A DNA stretch of 15,601 nucleotides from Clostridia bacterium (GTDB lineage Bacteria; Bacillota; Peptococcia; DRI-13; DTU073): positions 1 through 15,601 of the forward strand of contig DUTO01000008.1 of NCBI GenBank assembly GCA_012842035.1, given 5' to 3'. Positions 15,387 to 15,601 of the stretch are shown piece after piece; the stretch's first letter is position 1; each line of letters opens with the position of its first letter. Under the pieces are notes generated by a model. That model did not search any database and had not been told where the DNA came from. It saw only the letters and a program-made list of their open reading frames with translations. The position numbers and the translations under genes were made by a program.

Positions 15387-15563
15387 GTGAGATAGTTCTC
15401 CATCTGATTACGGGCTATAAATCAGATGACAGTATTGCACTTCTTTGGTGCAATCCCAGTATAGCAACTTGGTCAATTACTATACTTCGGCAAAAACCCC
15501 TTTCTTCTAGTTCTTAGCTGCCGGCTCCCTAGCTTACTCTTGATTTTTGCACCCCTACCTCAC
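15387..15563 (-). promoter_or_regulatory. Lysine riboswitch (L box) aptamer upstream of dapB
   Basis: A complete five-helix lysine aptamer of about 177 bases. P1 pairs 15555-15563 with 15387-15395 (GTGAGGTAG with CTATCTCAC). P2 begins with GCAAAAA/TTTTTGC (15544-15550 with 15490-15496). P3 is 15459-15485. P4 is the perfect 7-pair stem ATTGCAC/GTGCAAT at 15434-15454. P5 is the perfect 9-pair stem at 15401-15428. Conserved joining bases are present: AGGGGTGC, CAAGAGTAAGC, GAAAGGGG, GCCGAAG, CTGGG, ACTGTCA and GGAGAACTATCTC, closely resembling B. subtilis lysC. It controls dapB-dapA by transcription termination. The stretch between the window edge and dapB holds nothing else beyond the platform and an upstream hairpin. 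Confidence 0.95.
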
Positions 15564-15578
15564 TCCTCGGAGTGAGGT
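15557..15578 (-). repeat. Perfect inverted repeat overlapping helix P1 of the lysine riboswitch
   Basis: ACCTCACTCC and its exact complement are separated by only two bases, giving about nine usable pairs with a 4-base loop. Its downstream arm contains GTGAGGT, the 5' strand of aptamer helix P1, so the hairpin and P1 exclude each other. It has no T-run after it on the minus strand and is not a normal terminator. Confidence 0.8.
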
Positions 15579-15601
15579 AACATATTTTAAAGTTTAGTCT
15601 A

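Noticed and set aside
1..15601. Defence island, mobile element or biosynthetic cluster
   Set aside because: Every confident gene belongs to a conserved housekeeping family in a known Firmicute order; there are no transposase, integrase, phage or toxin genes and no direct-repeat arrays.

Overview
The window reads as part of a low-GC, AT-rich chromosome of a Gram-positive Firmicute, most likely a member of the Clostridia. Three things point there. The gene order dapA / RNase J / tepA / ylzJ / ftsK-spoIIIE / rodZ / pgsA / cinA is the Firmicute arrangement also known from Bacillus subtilis. YlzJ and TepA are Firmicute families. Ribosome binding sites are strong AGGAGG types, and regulation uses an L-box riboswitch and intrinsic terminators. 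All thirteen confident genes plus one uncharacterised gene lie on the minus strand, so transcription runs from position 15601 towards 1. I see no tRNA, rRNA, insertion sequence, CRISPR array or phage gene.

Layout in transcription order. (1) 15601-13512: a lysine riboswitch with its terminator/antiterminator switch, then dapB and dapA (diaminopimelate/lysine branch), closed by an intrinsic terminator. (2) 13484-11589: a consensus promoter, a leader holding an internal terminator-like hairpin, the RNase J gene, and a terminator. (3) 11539-7544: tepA (ClpP-like protease), ylzJ, ftsK/spoIIIE (DNA translocase) and rodZ (cell-shape protein), closely packed. (4) 7547-5200: a near-perfect promoter, then rimO (S12 methylthiotransferase), pgsA and pgpA, with overlapping ends; the last two catalyse consecutive steps of phosphatidylglycerol synthesis. 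(5) 5140-3008: an uncharacterised single-pass membrane protein abutting a short FtsH-like membrane AAA metalloprotease, then a terminator. (6) 2983-1673: cinA with its own promoter. (7) 1700-41: a DEAD-box RNA helicase of the CsdA/DeaD type, from a promoter embedded in the end of cinA.

Most of this is conserved housekeeping: cell wall precursor supply, RNA decay, chromosome segregation, cell shape, ribosome modification and membrane lipid synthesis. The less ordinary items are the RNase J leader with an internal terminator, a perfect hairpin just upstream of the lysine aptamer that competes with helix P1, and the compact FtsH-like protease paired with an unknown membrane protein. I do not see a wholly new multi-gene system. 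The protease pair is the closest candidate.
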